A stretch of DNA of 29,888 bases from an uncultured Acetatifactor sp. GTDB lineage: Bacteria > Bacillota > Clostridia > Lachnospirales > Lachnospiraceae. Where the stretch lies: NCBI RefSeq assembly GCF_910585425.1, contig NZ_CAJUCP010000070.1:1-29888 (forward strand), given 5' to 3'. A program made the translations under genes and the position numbers. Shown piece by piece: positions 7,829-15,228 of this stretch (positions are counted from its first letter, which is position 1; each line of letters opens with the position of its first letter). The notes beneath the pieces are model-generated. The model was not told the DNA's origin. It saw only the letters and a list, made by a program, of their open reading frames with translations, and did no database searches.

Positions 7829-9331
7829 TCAAAACTGGAAATAAATAAACGTAGAAGCGTCATAATCAGGCCCGTAGACCCCGAAGATCAGAACAGAGAA
7901 GATGACCATATAGTATACCATCCACCGGAACCACACGTTCTGCCTGGCCAGCGCCGCCTTGAAATCCACTCCCCGCTTCTTCCCGTAATCCACCAGCATC
8001 AGCACCGCCAGCCCCAGCAGCATGACGAAGAAATCCTTCTCCGACAGCGCCATGGTCTGGATGCCCAGCAGATTGTCCGGGCTGAAGAACCCGTACAGCC
8101 CGATATTGCGCATCCCATGGGCAAGCATCCCCAGAGCCGCCGCAAGGCTCTCCGCCCGGAAGAACAGCCAGGCGAAATCCACTAGCCCGAAGGTCACAAG
8201 GCCCTGGAGCAGACGGTGGCTCCCGCAGTCCCTCCGGACATGCAGCCGCTCTCCCAGCCTCTGCCGCAGCGCCCCGGTCAGGTCCCCCGCCACCTGGTAC
8301 AGGCCGTTGAGCAGCCCCCAGGCCACGAAATTCCATCCCGCGCCATGCCACAGCCCGCTGGCCCCGAAGGTCAGCAGGAGATTGCGGTACTTCCTGGCCC
8401 TGCCCCGTCTGTTCCCGCCCAGGGGAATGTACACATAGTCCCGGAACCATGTGGTCAGGGAGATATGCCAGCAGCGCCAGAACCCGCTCACCGTGGTGGC
8501 GAAGTAAGGGCTCCTGAAATTCTTGGTCAGCGAAAAGCCCATCACCCTGGCAGCCCCTACGGCGATGTCGGAGTACCCAGCGAAATCACAGTAGATCTGG
8601 AAGGCGAACAGGACCGTGGCCAACAGAATCTGCAGCCCGGAATAACCCGTGTAATCGCCGTACACCCCGTCCACCAGAATGGCGATGCGGTCCGCGATCA
8701 CCAGCTTCTGGAAAAAGCCCCATCCCATCAGGAGCAGCCCGTCCTTCACCCTTTCGTAATCGAACCTGTGTGGTTCCCGGAGCTGATGCAGGAGATTTTT
8801 GCTGCGCTCGATGGGCCCTGCCACCAACTGGGGGAAAAAGGACAGGAACAGGGCATAGCGCAGGAAATTCCGCTCCGCCGCCACCTCCCCCCGCCGGACG
8901 TCCGCCAGATAGCCGATGGCCTGGAAGGTGTAGAACGAGATGCCCACAGGCAGCAGCACGTCAAAGGCGGGCAACTCCAGCTCCACATGCGCCAGGGCGA
9001 ACAGCCCCTTCACGCTGTCCGCCGCGAACCCGCAATATTTGAAGAAGAACAGAATCCCCAGGTTCAGCGCCACGCAGCCCACCAGGCACCACCGCCCGGC
9101 CCTCTCCCAGCGCTTCCCGCTCCGCTCCCTCCAGGCGGAGAGGAACAGGGCGCTGCCCCAGGTGCTCACGGTGGAGAGCAGGATCAGGATGGCGTACTCC
9201 GGATTCCAGCTCATATAGAAATAATAGCTGGCCGCCAGCAGCCACAGATGCTTCCCCCGCCGGGGAACCAGAAAATACACCAGCGCAACGATTGGGAAAA
9301 AAATCAGAAAACTACCGGAATGAAATAACAC
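7829..9331 (-). CDS. MBOAT-family O-acyltransferase (AlgI/DltB-like)
   Basis: This 500-residue multi-spanning membrane protein starts MLFHSGSFLIFFPIVALVYF, the usual start of AlgI/PatA-type MBOAT proteins. Family landmarks are the conserved block SGFWRCWHISLTTWFRDYVY followed by IPLGGNR, and the active-site block GASGLWHGAGWNFVAWG with the invariant His. Such proteins move an acyl group, commonly acetyl or D-alanyl, across the membrane onto an extracellular glycan or teichoic acid with help from an SGNH or DltD-like partner. The partner gene ends only 15 bases upstream. The start is GTG at 9331, preceded by a purine-rich GGAAGGGG. The acyl donor and acceptor are not determined. Confidence 0.93.
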   Translation of the reverse strand: MLFHSGSFLIFFPIVALVYFLVPRRGKHLWLLAASYYFYMSWNPEYAILILLSTVSTWGSALFLSAWRERSGKRWERAGRWCLVGCVALNLGILFFFKYCGFAADSVKGLFALAHVELELPAFDVLLPVGISFYTFQAIGYLADVRRGEVAAERNFLRYALFLSFFPQLVAGPIERSKNLLHQLREPHRFDYERVKDGLLLMGWGFFQKLVIADRIAILVDGVYGDYTGYSGLQILLATVLFAFQIYCDFAGYSDIAVGAARVMGFSLTKNFRSPYFATTVSGFWRCWHISLTTWFRDYVYIPLGGNRRGRARKYRNLLLTFGASGLWHGAGWNFVAWGLLNGLYQVAGDLTGALRQRLGERLHVRRDCGSHRLLQGLVTFGLVDFAWLFFRAESLAAALGMLAHGMRNIGLYGFFSPDNLLGIQTMALSEKDFFVMLLGLAVLMLVDYGKKRGVDFKAALARQNVWFRWMVYYMVIFSVLIFGVYGPDYDASTFIYFQF

Positions 9332-9346
9332 TGCCCCTTCCCCCCA

Positions 9347-10321
9347 TCACTCTTTTTCTTGCCCGTAGAGCGTCTCCATGACGAACTCGGTGACCTTTTC
9401 CGCGCCTTTGCCGTTGAGGTGATGATAGCCGTTGAAGGCGTCCTCGAAGTCCTCCGCAGCCAGGCCGATCTCATCGTAATGCAGGTTGCAGTCCAGAAAG
9501 GGCACCTCCTCGTTCCCGGCCAGGGCGGAAATCTGTTCCGTGCAGCTGGCATAGTTGATGGAGCGGATATACTCGTCGTACATGGGAGCCATGACCACGT
9601 ACAGCGGAATCCCCTCCTCCCGGCACAGCCCGGCCAGCTTGCTGAAATGGAGCTGGTTGGTCTCCGATACGGCCCATCCGGTGGGATCATACGCCGCTTC
9701 CCGGTACTTCTCGGCCGTCTCCCCGGACATGGACGTCCGGCTGGGGCGGAAGGAGGAATAGTCCTGCACCCCTTTGGTGAAGAACTCCAGGTTCGAATTG
9801 AACACCGCCACATCCGCCCAGTTGCCGTGGCATCTGGCTATGGGGAACAGGGCGTACCCCCAGTTGCGCACCTCGTACTGCTCCATCACGGCCTCCAGCT
9901 TCACGGGCCCCATGCGCATCCCATCGATGTTGGACTCCTTCTTCCAGTCCCGGTCAGGGGTATCGCCGTCCCTATAGTTATTGTTGCCATTCAGGGAGAT
10001 GGCTTCCAGGATGACCGCTTCCGGCCGCTGGTAGCGCAGGGCCTCTTTTACATTGAAATAGGCCTGCACCGTGTTCTGGGAGTTGGTCGCCAGGATATAG
10101 CAGCTCTTCCCCGTCATCCGGGAGACGATCTCCGGGTCGAAGGTGGAATAGGCATGGCTGCTGCCCACCACCAGGATCTGGGCCTCCCCCTCCTCCAATG
10201 CGTAGAATCGCTGCCATGTGCGTATGATGTCGTTTGGCGGATACAGCAATACCGTCGTCAGCCGCAGTCCTGCCAGCAGGAGCAGCACGAACAGCAGCCC
10301 TTTCAGAATCGTTTTCCTCAA
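9347..10321 (-). CDS. SGNH/DltD-like membrane-anchored protein, MBOAT partner
   Basis: One N-terminal membrane segment (TILKGLLFVLLLLAGLRLTT) leads to an extracytoplasmic domain of about 290 residues. SGNH block I is seen as VVGSSHAYSTFDP with the presumed nucleophilic Ser. Later conserved blocks include LEAISLNGNNN and the C-terminal GYHHLNGKGAEKV with the presumed catalytic His. The usual Asp three residues before that His is not evident; Asn or Gly stand there. The frame is open to an ATG at 10375 without a ribosome-binding site. A TTG at 10321 lies 8 bases after AAGGGGG and is preferred. It is translated just ahead of the MBOAT gene and probably completes the extracellular acyl transfer. 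Confidence 0.8.
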   Translation of the reverse strand: MRKTILKGLLFVLLLLAGLRLTTVLLYPPNDIIRTWQRFYALEEGEAQILVVGSSHAYSTFDPEIVSRMTGKSCYILATNSQNTVQAYFNVKEALRYQRPEAVILEAISLNGNNNYRDGDTPDRDWKKESNIDGMRMGPVKLEAVMEQYEVRNWGYALFPIARCHGNWADVAVFNSNLEFFTKGVQDYSSFRPSRTSMSGETAEKYREAAYDPTGWAVSETNQLHFSKLAGLCREEGIPLYVVMAPMYDEYIRSINYASCTEQISALAGNEEVPFLDCNLHYDEIGLAAEDFEDAFNGYHHLNGKGAEKVTEFVMETLYGQEKE

Positions 10322-10410
10322 ATGACCATCCCCCTTACCCTTGTCCGGCCGGATTCCTCCGGGCCCATTGGACATTCTATATCATAATAAGGGATTTTCT
10401 GTCATTTGTG

Positions 10411-10427
10411 GTCTGCTGCCAGCAGAC
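10411..10427. promoter_or_regulatory. 17-bp perfect palindrome upstream of the SGNH/MBOAT genes
   Basis: GTCTGCTG-C-CAGCAGAC has two perfect 8-bp arms. It lies between the kinase terminator and the start of the SGNH gene, where a regulator bound upstream of that operon promoter could sit. No T-run follows, so it does not look like a terminator. The regulator is unknown. Confidence 0.45.
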
Positions 10428-10442
10428 ATTTGGCCCGCAGGG

Positions 10443-10478
10443 CAAAAAAGAAGCCGCCGCAGATATCTCCTGCGGCAG
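10443..10478 (-). terminator. Terminator after the Ser/Thr kinase gene
   Basis: On the minus strand GCCGCA (10471-10476) pairs with TGCGGC (10456-10461) around a 9-base loop. It is followed by GGCTTC and a run of six T (A-run at 10444-10449 on the plus strand). It lies 25 bases after the kinase stop. Confidence 0.78.
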
Positions 10479-10500
10479 CCGCTCAGACCTGATTCAGCTC

Positions 10501-11991
10501 CTATTCTAACGGTATAGCCGACAGCCATGGACCGTAGTATTCCTCCGGCGCGGGATCCGGCATGGGGCTGGAGGAATATTCGTTGGGCCGCGAGGAATAT
10601 ACCTGGACGGTAAACCGATATTTTTTATCCGGCCCCGGTACTAGATACTCTGTCGGGATGGAAATCCCTCCATATCCCTTCTCCTCAATCATTCTCTTCG
10701 ACCAGGTATTGTTCATCACATAAGCGCCTGTCTCATCGTAAAACGTCACATTGAAGAAATCAGCATCCTCGTAATCGTCAAGATTGTCCCATACGGCGAA
10801 ATGGCGCTTTCTGTCATCGATTTCATATGTCCTCCACGCAAGCCCTGTGGGGGCGGGCAGCGGAGGCGCCGATTCCCCGGTATACTCGAACGCCTCCGAC
10901 ACCACGAAAGGGCTGTCGGCATACCGGACGCCGTCCCCTTCAGCCGCCACCGTAAAATAATAGAATCCGTTCTCCCCCAGGCTGGGCGTCACGTTCCATA
11001 CCAGCTCTCCATCGTCCATGACATCTCCGCTGAACCTTACGACCTCCTCATGGAACCAGCCCTCCTCATCCACATCCGGCACATCCGCCGTATCCCTTCT
11101 GTACAGCCGCAGCAGATACCGGGCTTCATCCCCCTCGCCCGCACCCGGCACACTGCCCCAGGCGACGCTGCCTGTCTCCCCCCGCCAGTGGGGATTTCCC
11201 GGCACGGGCAGGACGGCGAGTCCAGCCCCCCCGTCCCGGTTTTCAGCCTGCTGCCCGTCCCGCAGCGCAGGCAGCCCCACTGCGCAGAGCCCCAGGAGCG
11301 CTGCCAGGATTACCGCTGCCGTCCACAGCCCTCTGCGCCCCCCCGGGAAAAAGGCCTGCCGCACCTCCCGCACCGACTGGTAACGCTTTTCCGGGTCCAG
11401 GTTCATGCATTTGCGTATGACCTTTTGATAGCGCGGCCTCCGGATCGATTCTCCCAGAAGGTGCTCCAATGTCACCCCCAGCGCATAGATGTCCGCCCGC
11501 TCGTCCGTCTGGGCAAAGCCGTACTGCTCCGGCGGGGCGAAGCCCCTGGTGCCCAGCAGCCTGGTATCCTGCTCTGCCCCTTCTCTGGGCGTGCGGGCAG
11601 CGTCGAAGTCGATGAGGCGCACATGGCCCTCCGACCTCAGGAGGATGTTGGAGGGCTTGATGTCCCGGTGGATGATGCCCTTTCCGTGCAGGAACTCCAG
11701 CACGGCGCACAGCTCCCTGACCACCTGCCGGAACTGCTTTTCCGACAGCTCTGCGGCGCCGGAGCTCTGGCCTTCTATATATTCTTCGATTACGCAAGTG
11801 AAGTCATCGGAGACCGTGACCTCATACAGCTTCGGCAGATTGGGATGGGGGCATTCCTGCAGCATCCGGTAAACCTCATGCCGTCCTTTCAGCCTCTTCC
11901 GCACATAGGCCTGTGACCCTCCCTTTTCCCGCACCAGATGCACCGTGCTCTTTTCGCTCTGCTTCAGCAGCTTTATCTCTTCATATTCCAT
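10501..11991 (-). CDS. Transmembrane Ser/Thr protein kinase with FN3-like ectodomain
   Basis: The N-terminal ~240 residues are a Hanks-type kinase. The catalytic loop IIHRDIKPSNILL, the metal-binding LIDFDAAR (DFD in place of DFG) and the activation segment GTRGFAPPEQYG with DERADIYALG are clear. The glycine-rich loop is degenerate (SEKSTVHLV). A single membrane segment (GLWTAAVILAALLGLCAVGL) follows, then an outside region of about 220 residues with two FN3-like beta units (the second starts near PAPTGLAWRTYEIDDRKRHF). PASTA repeats typical of PrkC/PknB are absent. The start is set at 11991, where GGAGGATAAAT precedes ATG; the frame extends upstream to 12072 without a site. It probably senses a wall or glycan signal and phosphorylates cytoplasmic targets. 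Confidence 0.9.
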   Translation of the reverse strand: MEYEEIKLLKQSEKSTVHLVREKGGSQAYVRKRLKGRHEVYRMLQECPHPNLPKLYEVTVSDDFTCVIEEYIEGQSSGAAELSEKQFRQVVRELCAVLEFLHGKGIIHRDIKPSNILLRSEGHVRLIDFDAARTPREGAEQDTRLLGTRGFAPPEQYGFAQTDERADIYALGVTLEHLLGESIRRPRYQKVIRKCMNLDPEKRYQSVREVRQAFFPGGRRGLWTAAVILAALLGLCAVGLPALRDGQQAENRDGGAGLAVLPVPGNPHWRGETGSVAWGSVPGAGEGDEARYLLRLYRRDTADVPDVDEEGWFHEEVVRFSGDVMDDGELVWNVTPSLGENGFYYFTVAAEGDGVRYADSPFVVSEAFEYTGESAPPLPAPTGLAWRTYEIDDRKRHFAVWDNLDDYEDADFFNVTFYDETGAYVMNNTWSKRMIEEKGYGGISIPTEYLVPGPDKKYRFTVQVYSSRPNEYSSSPMPDPAPEEYYGPWLSAIPLE

Positions 11992-12035
11992 ATTTATCCT
12001 CCGCTCCCTGCACATGGAAAACTGTGTTTTCCGGA

Positions 12036-12064
12036 TTGTCCTGCAGCCGCCCTTCTGGTATAAT
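12036..12064 (+). promoter_or_regulatory. Putative promoter of the HTH/glycosyltransferase pair
   Basis: TTGTCC (12036-12041) and a perfect TATAAT (12059-12064) are separated by exactly 17 bp. Transcription would begin near 12071, giving a leader of about 150 bases that contains the inverted repeat at 12135-12195. Confidence 0.55.
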
Positions 12065-12093
12065 AATATCATGGGCTTCCCTTCCGGGTCAAT

Positions 12094-12099
12094 ATTATA
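12094..12099 (-). promoter_or_regulatory. Putative -10 of the kinase gene
   Basis: A consensus TATAAT lies on the minus strand about 105 bases before the kinase ATG. No good -35 is seen at 16-18 bp, so the site may need an activator. It faces the plus-strand promoter at 12036-12064. Confidence 0.4.
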
Positions 12100-12134
12100 T
12101 ACTGCGTACCGATTAAATTTGCAGTGCGACCCGA

Positions 12135-12195
12135 CTGCAGACCGCCAGCCAGGTACTTTCCCGGAGACACCACTGTAAATCCTGGCGGTCTGCAG
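12135..12195 (+). promoter_or_regulatory. Perfect 14-bp inverted repeat in the leader of the HTH gene
   Basis: CTGCAGACCGCCAG (12135-12148) and its exact reverse complement (12182-12195) are separated by 33 bases and end 29 bases before the HTH start codon. As RNA it would form a strong stem beside the ribosome-binding site. As DNA it could be two binding sites for a regulator such as the HTH protein. There is no T-run, so it is not a simple terminator. Confidence 0.6.
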
Positions 12196-12224
12196 TATAG
12201 CACACAGACCGAAAGAGAGACAAT

Positions 12225-12668
12225 ATGGAAACGAAAACTACCGATGAACTGAAACATGAGATCAGGGCCGCGACGGCGATCGAGGACTATCTGAAGAGCA
12301 ACCGGGATAACCTGAACCTGCGCAGCCTCCCCGAGCACCTGGCATTCCTGCTGTCCCGCAAGGGCATCAGCAAGGCGGAGGTGGTGCGCGGCTCCCTGCT
12401 GAGCCGGGCCTATGTGTACCAGATTTTTTCCGGGGAGAAGACGCCCTCCCGGGACAGGCTGATCGCCCTGGCCTTCGGCATGGGGCTTTCCGAGGATGAG
12501 GCCCAGTCGCTGCTGAAGGTGTCGAAGAACCGGGAGCTGTATGCGAGGGATGAACGGGATGCCGTCATTTTGTTCGCGCTTCAGCGCGGACAGTCTATCC
12601 TGGCGGCAAACGAGCTGCTGTTCGAGCATGGTTTCAAGACGCTGGGGGTGCCGGAGGAATTTGTCTGA
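12225..12668 (+). CDS. Helix-turn-helix regulator (XRE-like)
   Basis: The 147-residue protein has a HTH domain around residues 40-95. LAFLLSRKGISKAEVVRGS followed by LLSRAYVYQIFSGEKTPSRD matches an XRE-like fold, where YVYQIFSGEKTPSRD would be the end of the recognition helix and the following turn. The rest is helical. The ribosome-binding site is weak (AAGAGAGA). It is followed by the glycosyltransferase with a one-base overlap (TGATG), so both are translated together. It lies opposite a membrane Ser/Thr kinase, which makes it a candidate kinase substrate or regulator of that kinase; this is inference from position only. Confidence 0.8.
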   Translation: METKTTDELKHEIRAATAIEDYLKSNRDNLNLRSLPEHLAFLLSRKGISKAEVVRGSLLSRAYVYQIFSGEKTPSRDRLIALAFGMGLSEDEAQSLLKVSKNRELYARDERDAVILFALQRGQSILAANELLFEHGFKTLGVPEEFV

Positions 12669-13738
12669 TGAGAGAGAGAATCTATGTCTGCCATACCTAT
12701 TACCACGTATACGTCACCTTCCTGAAGGAGCTGGCCCTCCCCCGGGAGAAGAGGGGACAGGCCACTCTGGTGCTCAGCAGAATGTCCAATGACTTTGAGG
12801 AGCTGGGGAGCCGGGTGGAGTCCACGGGACTCTTTGAACAGGTGATGGAATTCGATGAAAAGCGGGAGGATTTCTTCCCGGAGCTGGTGAAGCTCCGCAA
12901 TGCGGGCCGCGGCTTCCTGGGCCATCTGTGGAGCCGGATCCGCTTTACCAGGCTCTACGCGAAGCTGGAGGAGCCCTATGTGCCGGTGGATTTCCGCGAC
13001 TACGGGGACATCTACGTGTACTGCGACTCCGACCCCATCGGCTATTATCTGAACCAGAAGAAAATCCCCTACCATGCGGTGGAGGACGGGCTGAACTGCC
13101 TGAAGAACTTCGATGCCGCCCGCTATGACAACAGGGGGCACTTTGGCCTGAAGGCATTCCTGTCCAGGAAGCTGAACCTGATCTTCGTACAGAACGGCTA
13201 CGGAAAATACTGCATCGATATGGAGGTGAACGACATCTCCGCCATCCGCTATCCCTGCCCTCAGTATATCCAGCAGCCCAGGCAGGCCCTGGTGGACAGG
13301 CTGACATCGGAAGACAAAGCATTGATACTGCGGGCCTTCATCCGGGACATGGACAGCCTGCAGGCCCAGATAGACGCGGGCAATGGCATGGAGGACAAAA
13401 TCCTCATACTCACGGATCCCCTGTGCACCCTGGACGTGAGGGAGCGAATCTTCCGGGACATCATCCGCATGTATGAAAAGGAGGGCACGATCTTCCTCAA
13501 ACCCCATCCCAGGGACACCCTGGACTACCGCGGCATATTCGCCCAGTACCCGCAGTTCGACGCCACGGTGCCCATGGAGATGCTGAACTTCTTCCCGGGG
13601 CTGCGGTTCAAGAAGGTGGTGGGCGTCCTGACGGAGGTCAAGGGCATCCGGTTCGCGGACGAGGCCGTGCGGCTTGGCCCTGATTTCCTGGACGCCTATG
13701 AGGATCCCCTGATCCACAGGCAGAACGAGCAGATATGA
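12668..13738 (+). CDS. Glycosyltransferase, GT52/sialyltransferase-like
   Basis: The 356-residue soluble protein begins MRERIYVCHTYYHVYVTFLK, resembling the start of GT52 lipooligosaccharide sialyltransferase-type proteins. The C-terminal half has FLKPHPRDTLDY, the His-Pro motif common to GT52 and related capsule and polysialyl transferases. YVYCDSDPIGYYLN and YHAVEDGLNC lie in the middle, in the position of other conserved blocks. No membrane segment is seen. The start overlaps the stop of the HTH gene. It probably adds a sugar to a surface glycan in the cytoplasm. Donor sugar is uncertain: no CMP-sialate genes are in view, so the family label does not prove sialic acid use. Confidence 0.62.
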   Translation: MRERIYVCHTYYHVYVTFLKELALPREKRGQATLVLSRMSNDFEELGSRVESTGLFEQVMEFDEKREDFFPELVKLRNAGRGFLGHLWSRIRFTRLYAKLEEPYVPVDFRDYGDIYVYCDSDPIGYYLNQKKIPYHAVEDGLNCLKNFDAARYDNRGHFGLKAFLSRKLNLIFVQNGYGKYCIDMEVNDISAIRYPCPQYIQQPRQALVDRLTSEDKALILRAFIRDMDSLQAQIDAGNGMEDKILILTDPLCTLDVRERIFRDIIRMYEKEGTIFLKPHPRDTLDYRGIFAQYPQFDATVPMEMLNFFPGLRFKKVVGVLTEVKGIRFADEAVRLGPDFLDAYEDPLIHRQNEQI

Positions 13739-13750
13739 GCCCCTTCTTCC

Positions 13751-15166
13751 CTACTCTTCCATAAGGCCTCTGAGCACTTCCCTGGCCTTCTCCAGCTGAT
13801 TGTCCGGATGCTCCTCGCTGCCGTAGTAGGCCTCGCCGTCAAATTCGCAGACCACATCCGGCTCAATGCCCAGGCCGTGGATATTGTTGCCGTTTGGCGT
13901 GTAGTAGGCGCTGATCGTGACCTTCACCGCAGAGCCGTCCCGGAAGGGGATGATCTGCTGCACGATGCCCTTGCCGAAGGTGGTGGTGCCCACCAATGTC
14001 CCCAGCTTGTAGTCCTTGATGGCTCCGGCCATGATCTCCGCCGCGCTGGCGGAGTTCATATCTATCAGCACCACCAAAGGCACCTCCAGCTCCTTGTCGC
14101 CCTCGCAGGTGTATTCCGCCCGCTTTCCGTTCTTGTCCTCCGTGTATACGATCAACCCCTCGGGCAGAATCATCTGCGCCATCTCCACCACGGCGCTGAG
14201 GCTCCCGCCCGGGTTCCCCCGCAGATCCAGTATCAGCCCCTTCATGTCGGATTCCCGCACGGATGCAAGCGCTTCCTCGAACTGTTTCACGGACACATCG
14301 TCGAACTCCGTCAACTGGATATAGGCCATGCCATCCTCCAGCATCTCATGCTCCACGGTGGGGGTCTCCACCTTCCTGCGGGTGACCTTGACCTCCAGGT
14401 AGTCGGACTCCCCCTCCCTGACGATGGTCAGGGTCACTTCCGTATTCTCCGGCCCCTTGATCAGGGACACGGCCTCCGTCAGGCTCAGTCCGTAGGTGGA
14501 TTCCCCGTCCACCTCGTAGATCAGGTCGTTGGCGCGCAGGCCCACCTCCTCCGCAGGCGCTCCCTCTATGACCCCGCTGATCTTCGGCAGGCCGGTGGCG
14601 GTATCCTGACTGACATACGCGCCCACACCGTAGTAGATGCCCTCCGTCTGCTCCATCAGCGCGGTCAGCTCCTCCGCGGTATAATACTCGGAGTAGGGAT
14701 CCCCCAACGCCTGGAGCATCCCTCTGTAGATGCCGTCCTGGAGCTCTTCCTCCGTCACGTCATGGAGATAGAAATAATTGTCGATGGTATTCTCCAGGGT
14801 CTGCATCTTGTTCAGCACAGAGGCGTCGATGGCGGAGCCTTCCAGGAACGAGGGCCCCCCGGAGGCGGCGTTCTTCATGCTCTGGCCGGACTCCACCGCA
14901 TTCTGGACATAGAGCCCCAGATAGCAGATGGCCAGTATCAGGAGCGCCCCCGAGATCCCCGTGACCAGGCCGATCAGGAACAGGCCCTTCCCGCTGCCCC
15001 GCTCTCCCCTGGGCCTCCTGCCCGTTCCGGGCATATAACCTCCGGCGGAGGCGCCGTTCCCCGGCGGCCTTCCGTAGCGATCCTGCCCGGCAGCCATCCC
15101 TGTCCCGGCATCCGCACCTGTCCCGGAGCCGGAGATATTGTCAAAATACCTTTGATTCTCGTCCAT
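13751..15166 (-). CDS. S41-family C-terminal processing peptidase
   Basis: A cytoplasmic Pro/Gly-rich N-terminus leads to one membrane segment (GLFLIGLVTGISGALLILAI) and an outside region. A PDZ domain covers roughly GVGAYVSQDTATGLPKISGV through KGPENTEVTLTIVREGE. The S41 core has GLILDLRGNPGG, the Ser region DMNSASAAEIMAGAI and the Lys in GTTTFGKGIVQQ, so the Ser/Lys dyad appears intact. The ATG at 15166 is chosen because GGAGG stands 7 bases before it; the frame runs up to 15250 inside the M23 gene. It is the last gene of the ftsEX operon and its stop lies 12 bases from the stop of the convergent glycosyltransferase gene. CtpA-like proteases cut wall-associated proteins such as hydrolases. 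Confidence 0.93.
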   Translation of the reverse strand: MDENQRYFDNISGSGTGADAGTGMAAGQDRYGRPPGNGASAGGYMPGTGRRPRGERGSGKGLFLIGLVTGISGALLILAICYLGLYVQNAVESGQSMKNAASGGPSFLEGSAIDASVLNKMQTLENTIDNYFYLHDVTEEELQDGIYRGMLQALGDPYSEYYTAEELTALMEQTEGIYYGVGAYVSQDTATGLPKISGVIEGAPAEEVGLRANDLIYEVDGESTYGLSLTEAVSLIKGPENTEVTLTIVREGESDYLEVKVTRRKVETPTVEHEMLEDGMAYIQLTEFDDVSVKQFEEALASVRESDMKGLILDLRGNPGGSLSAVVEMAQMILPEGLIVYTEDKNGKRAEYTCEGDKELEVPLVVLIDMNSASAAEIMAGAIKDYKLGTLVGTTTFGKGIVQQIIPFRDGSAVKVTISAYYTPNGNNIHGLGIEPDVVCEFDGEAYYGSEEHPDNQLEKAREVLRGLMEE

Positions 15167-15228
15167 GCTATTCCCTCCTATCGAAAGCCGCTCCCCCTCC
15201 GCGGCCTGCGTTCCAATCCAATCCTTTA

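Noticed and set aside
8216..9328. 370-codon plus-strand frame opposite the MBOAT gene
   Set aside because: The minus strand encodes a clear MBOAT protein; the plus product is a Pro/Gln-rich shadow.
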